5,320 nucleotides of DNA from an uncultured Bacteroidales bacterium (lineage in GTDB: Bacteria; Bacteroidota; Bacteroidia; Bacteroidales; ML635J-15), in contig CAJOEG010000072.1 in NCBI GenBank assembly GCA_905233405.1, positions 1 to 5,320 on the forward strand, written 5' to 3'. The translations under genes were made by a program, and so were the position numbers. The notes under the pieces are model-generated. The model saw nothing but the letters and a program-made list of their open reading frames with translations. It did no database searches and was not told the DNA's origin. Below are positions 4,327 to 5,320 of the stretch, piece by piece; the first letter of the stretch is position 1, and the number at the start of each line of letters is the position of its first letter.

Positions 4327-5320
4327 CTACAGCGCAGCAATCAGATTGTTGATTCGCTTCAAGGTTTCGGCCTTACCGATGACTTCAATCATGTCGAATA
4401 CACTCGGGCCCTTGCCCTCGCCGACAATAGCCAGACGGAACGGCGACATAACCTTGCCGAATCCCCATTCGTTGCCTTCTATCCAAGCCTTTACTGCACC
4501 TTCGGTAGTTTCGGGCTTGAAATCGGGGCACTTGTCCAGAATGTTAACCAATTCCTTGAGAACTTCGGCAGTATCTTCCTTGCAGGCTTTCTTCTTGAAC
4601 TTCTCGTCGAACTGGGTCGGAGTCTCAAAGAAGAAGCGAGTTTCGTCCCACATTTCATGGATGAACGAAATACGTTCCTTCATAAGTTCGCAGATGCGTA
4701 CTATGTCGAAGTTCGAGTAGTCGATGCCACGAGCGTCTAAGTCCTTGCGGAAAAGTTCTGCAACTTCCTCTGCCGACTTCTTCATTATGTACTGGTGGTT
4801 GAACCACTTTGTCTTGTCGGGGTCGAAACGGCTTCCGCTCTTGCCAACGCGCTCGATTGTGAATTCCTTGATAAGTTCGTCCATCGAGAAGATTTCCTGC
4901 TCGGTGCCAGGATTCCAGCCCAAAAGTGCCAGCATATTGATGAAAGCCTCGGGGAAATATCCGTCCTCGCGGTATCCCTTGCACATTTCGCCGTTGTTGT
5001 TGAACTGCATCGGGAAAACAGGGAAACCGAGCTGGTCGCCGTCGCGCTTGCTGAGCTTGCCCTTTCCGCTAGGCTTGAGGATAAGCGGCAAGTGTGCGAA
5101 CTTAGGATGTTCCCAGCCAAATGCTTCGTACAACAATATATGCAGCGGCAACGATGGCAACCATTCCTCGCCACGGATGACATGTGTTATTTCCATCAGG
5201 TGGTCATCTACGATGTTTGCAAGGTGATAGGTTGGCAAGCCGTCGGTCTTCATCAGCACCTTGTCGTCCATTTCCTTTGTGTTGAATGTAATGTCGCCAC
5301 GGATTTCGTCGTGGGTTTCG
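4327..5320 (-). CDS. gltX: GltX, glutamyl-tRNA synthetase (N-terminal part beyond the window)
   Basis: About 330 C-terminal residues of a class I aminoacyl-tRNA synthetase that joins glutamate to tRNA-Glu in the cytoplasm using ATP. The frame is open to the right edge (E-T-H-D-E-I-R-G-D at 5319-5293), so the methionine at 5271 is internal and not a start. Visible are KTDGLPTYHLANIVDDHLM and THVIRGEEWLPS of the catalytic core, then KLSKRDG (5058-5038), the KMSKS-type ATP-binding loop in its usual GluRS form. The anticodon-binding helical domain follows, ending in LAAL. The HIGH motif and roughly 170 N-terminal residues would lie outside, given a family length near 500. The segment after KLSKRDG (GDQLGFPVFPMQF) is, as I recall it, characteristic of Bacteroidota GluRS. 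The stop codon is TAG (4329-4327). A hairpin terminator follows 26 bases later. The upstream context is not visible. Confidence 0.96.
   Translation of the reverse strand, partial: ETHDEIRGDITFNTKEMDDKVLMKTDGLPTYHLANIVDDHLMEITHVIRGEEWLPSLPLHILLYEAFGWEHPKFAHLPLILKPSGKGKLSKRDGDQLGFPVFPMQFNNNGEMCKGYREDGYFPEAFINMLALLGWNPGTEQEIFSMDELIKEFTIERVGKSGSRFDPDKTKWFNHQYIMKKSAEEVAELFRKDLDARGIDYSNFDIVRICELMKERISFIHEMWDETRFFFETPTQFDEKFKKKACKEDTAEVLKELVNILDKCPDFKPETTEGAVKAWIEGNEWGFGKVMSPFRLAIVGEGKGPSVFDMIEVIGKAETLKRINNLIAAL

Noticed and set aside
4274..4740. Plus-strand frames of about 150 codons opposite the gltX 3' end
   Set aside because: They are antisense to a clear GluRS coding sequence, and one starts inside the gltX terminator hairpin.
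1..5320. CRISPR array, tRNA, rRNA, transposase or phage attachment site
   Set aside because: I read both strands and found no regularly spaced long direct repeats, tRNA-like cloverleaf, transposase motif or integrase.

Overview
This window looks like a chromosomal segment from a member of the Bacteroidota, most likely the order Bacteroidales. Three things point there. Several gene starts sit behind the phylum's characteristic -7 promoter element TAnnTTTG (730-737 on +, 504-511 and 3914-3921 on -). The MraZ, PlsC-like acyltransferase and glutamyl-tRNA synthetase sequences all read as Bacteroidales-type proteins. The intergenic spacers carry short repeats of a kind I recall from Bacteroidota genomes (AATGGAT heptads, CTTCGACTTCGCTCAG elements). 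No plasmid, phage, transposase, CRISPR, tRNA or rRNA is visible.

Layout. At the left edge, reading leftwards, is the start of the division and cell wall (dcw) cluster: mraZ (479-15) followed by the first four codons of rsmH (12-1), whose ribosome binding site lies inside the end of mraZ. In front of mraZ is a promoter overlaid by an array of GTGGG boxes, the expected MraZ operator. Reading rightwards from the same intergenic region is a PlsC-like acyltransferase (755-1579), whose stop codon lies inside a heptad tandem repeat. A GC-rich inverted repeat follows, and then vsr (1690-2196), a very-short-patch-repair mismatch endonuclease with all catalytic and zinc residues and no cytosine methylase beside it. 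Convergent to vsr is a two-gene leftward operon encoding envelope proteins: a small exported four-cysteine protein (3796-3431) and a lipoprotein of about 397 residues (3412-2219); I can assign a function to neither. A roughly 530-base gene-poor spacer (3797-4326) holds the operon promoter, two copies of the CTTCGACTwCGCTCAG repeat in hairpin loops, a separate strong hairpin, and the intrinsic terminator of gltX. The C-terminal two thirds of gltX (leftward) runs off the right edge.

How it works together. Apart from mraZ-rsmH and the exported/lipoprotein pair, the genes look like independent housekeeping or accessory units: cell-division control, lipid acylation, repair of T:G mismatches arising from 5-methylcytosine deamination, an uncharacterised envelope pair, and tRNA charging. 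I see no convincing undescribed multi-gene system. The best leads are the phased MraZ-box array with one box missing, the exported-protein/lipoprotein operon, and the interspersed repeat recruited as the gltX terminator.
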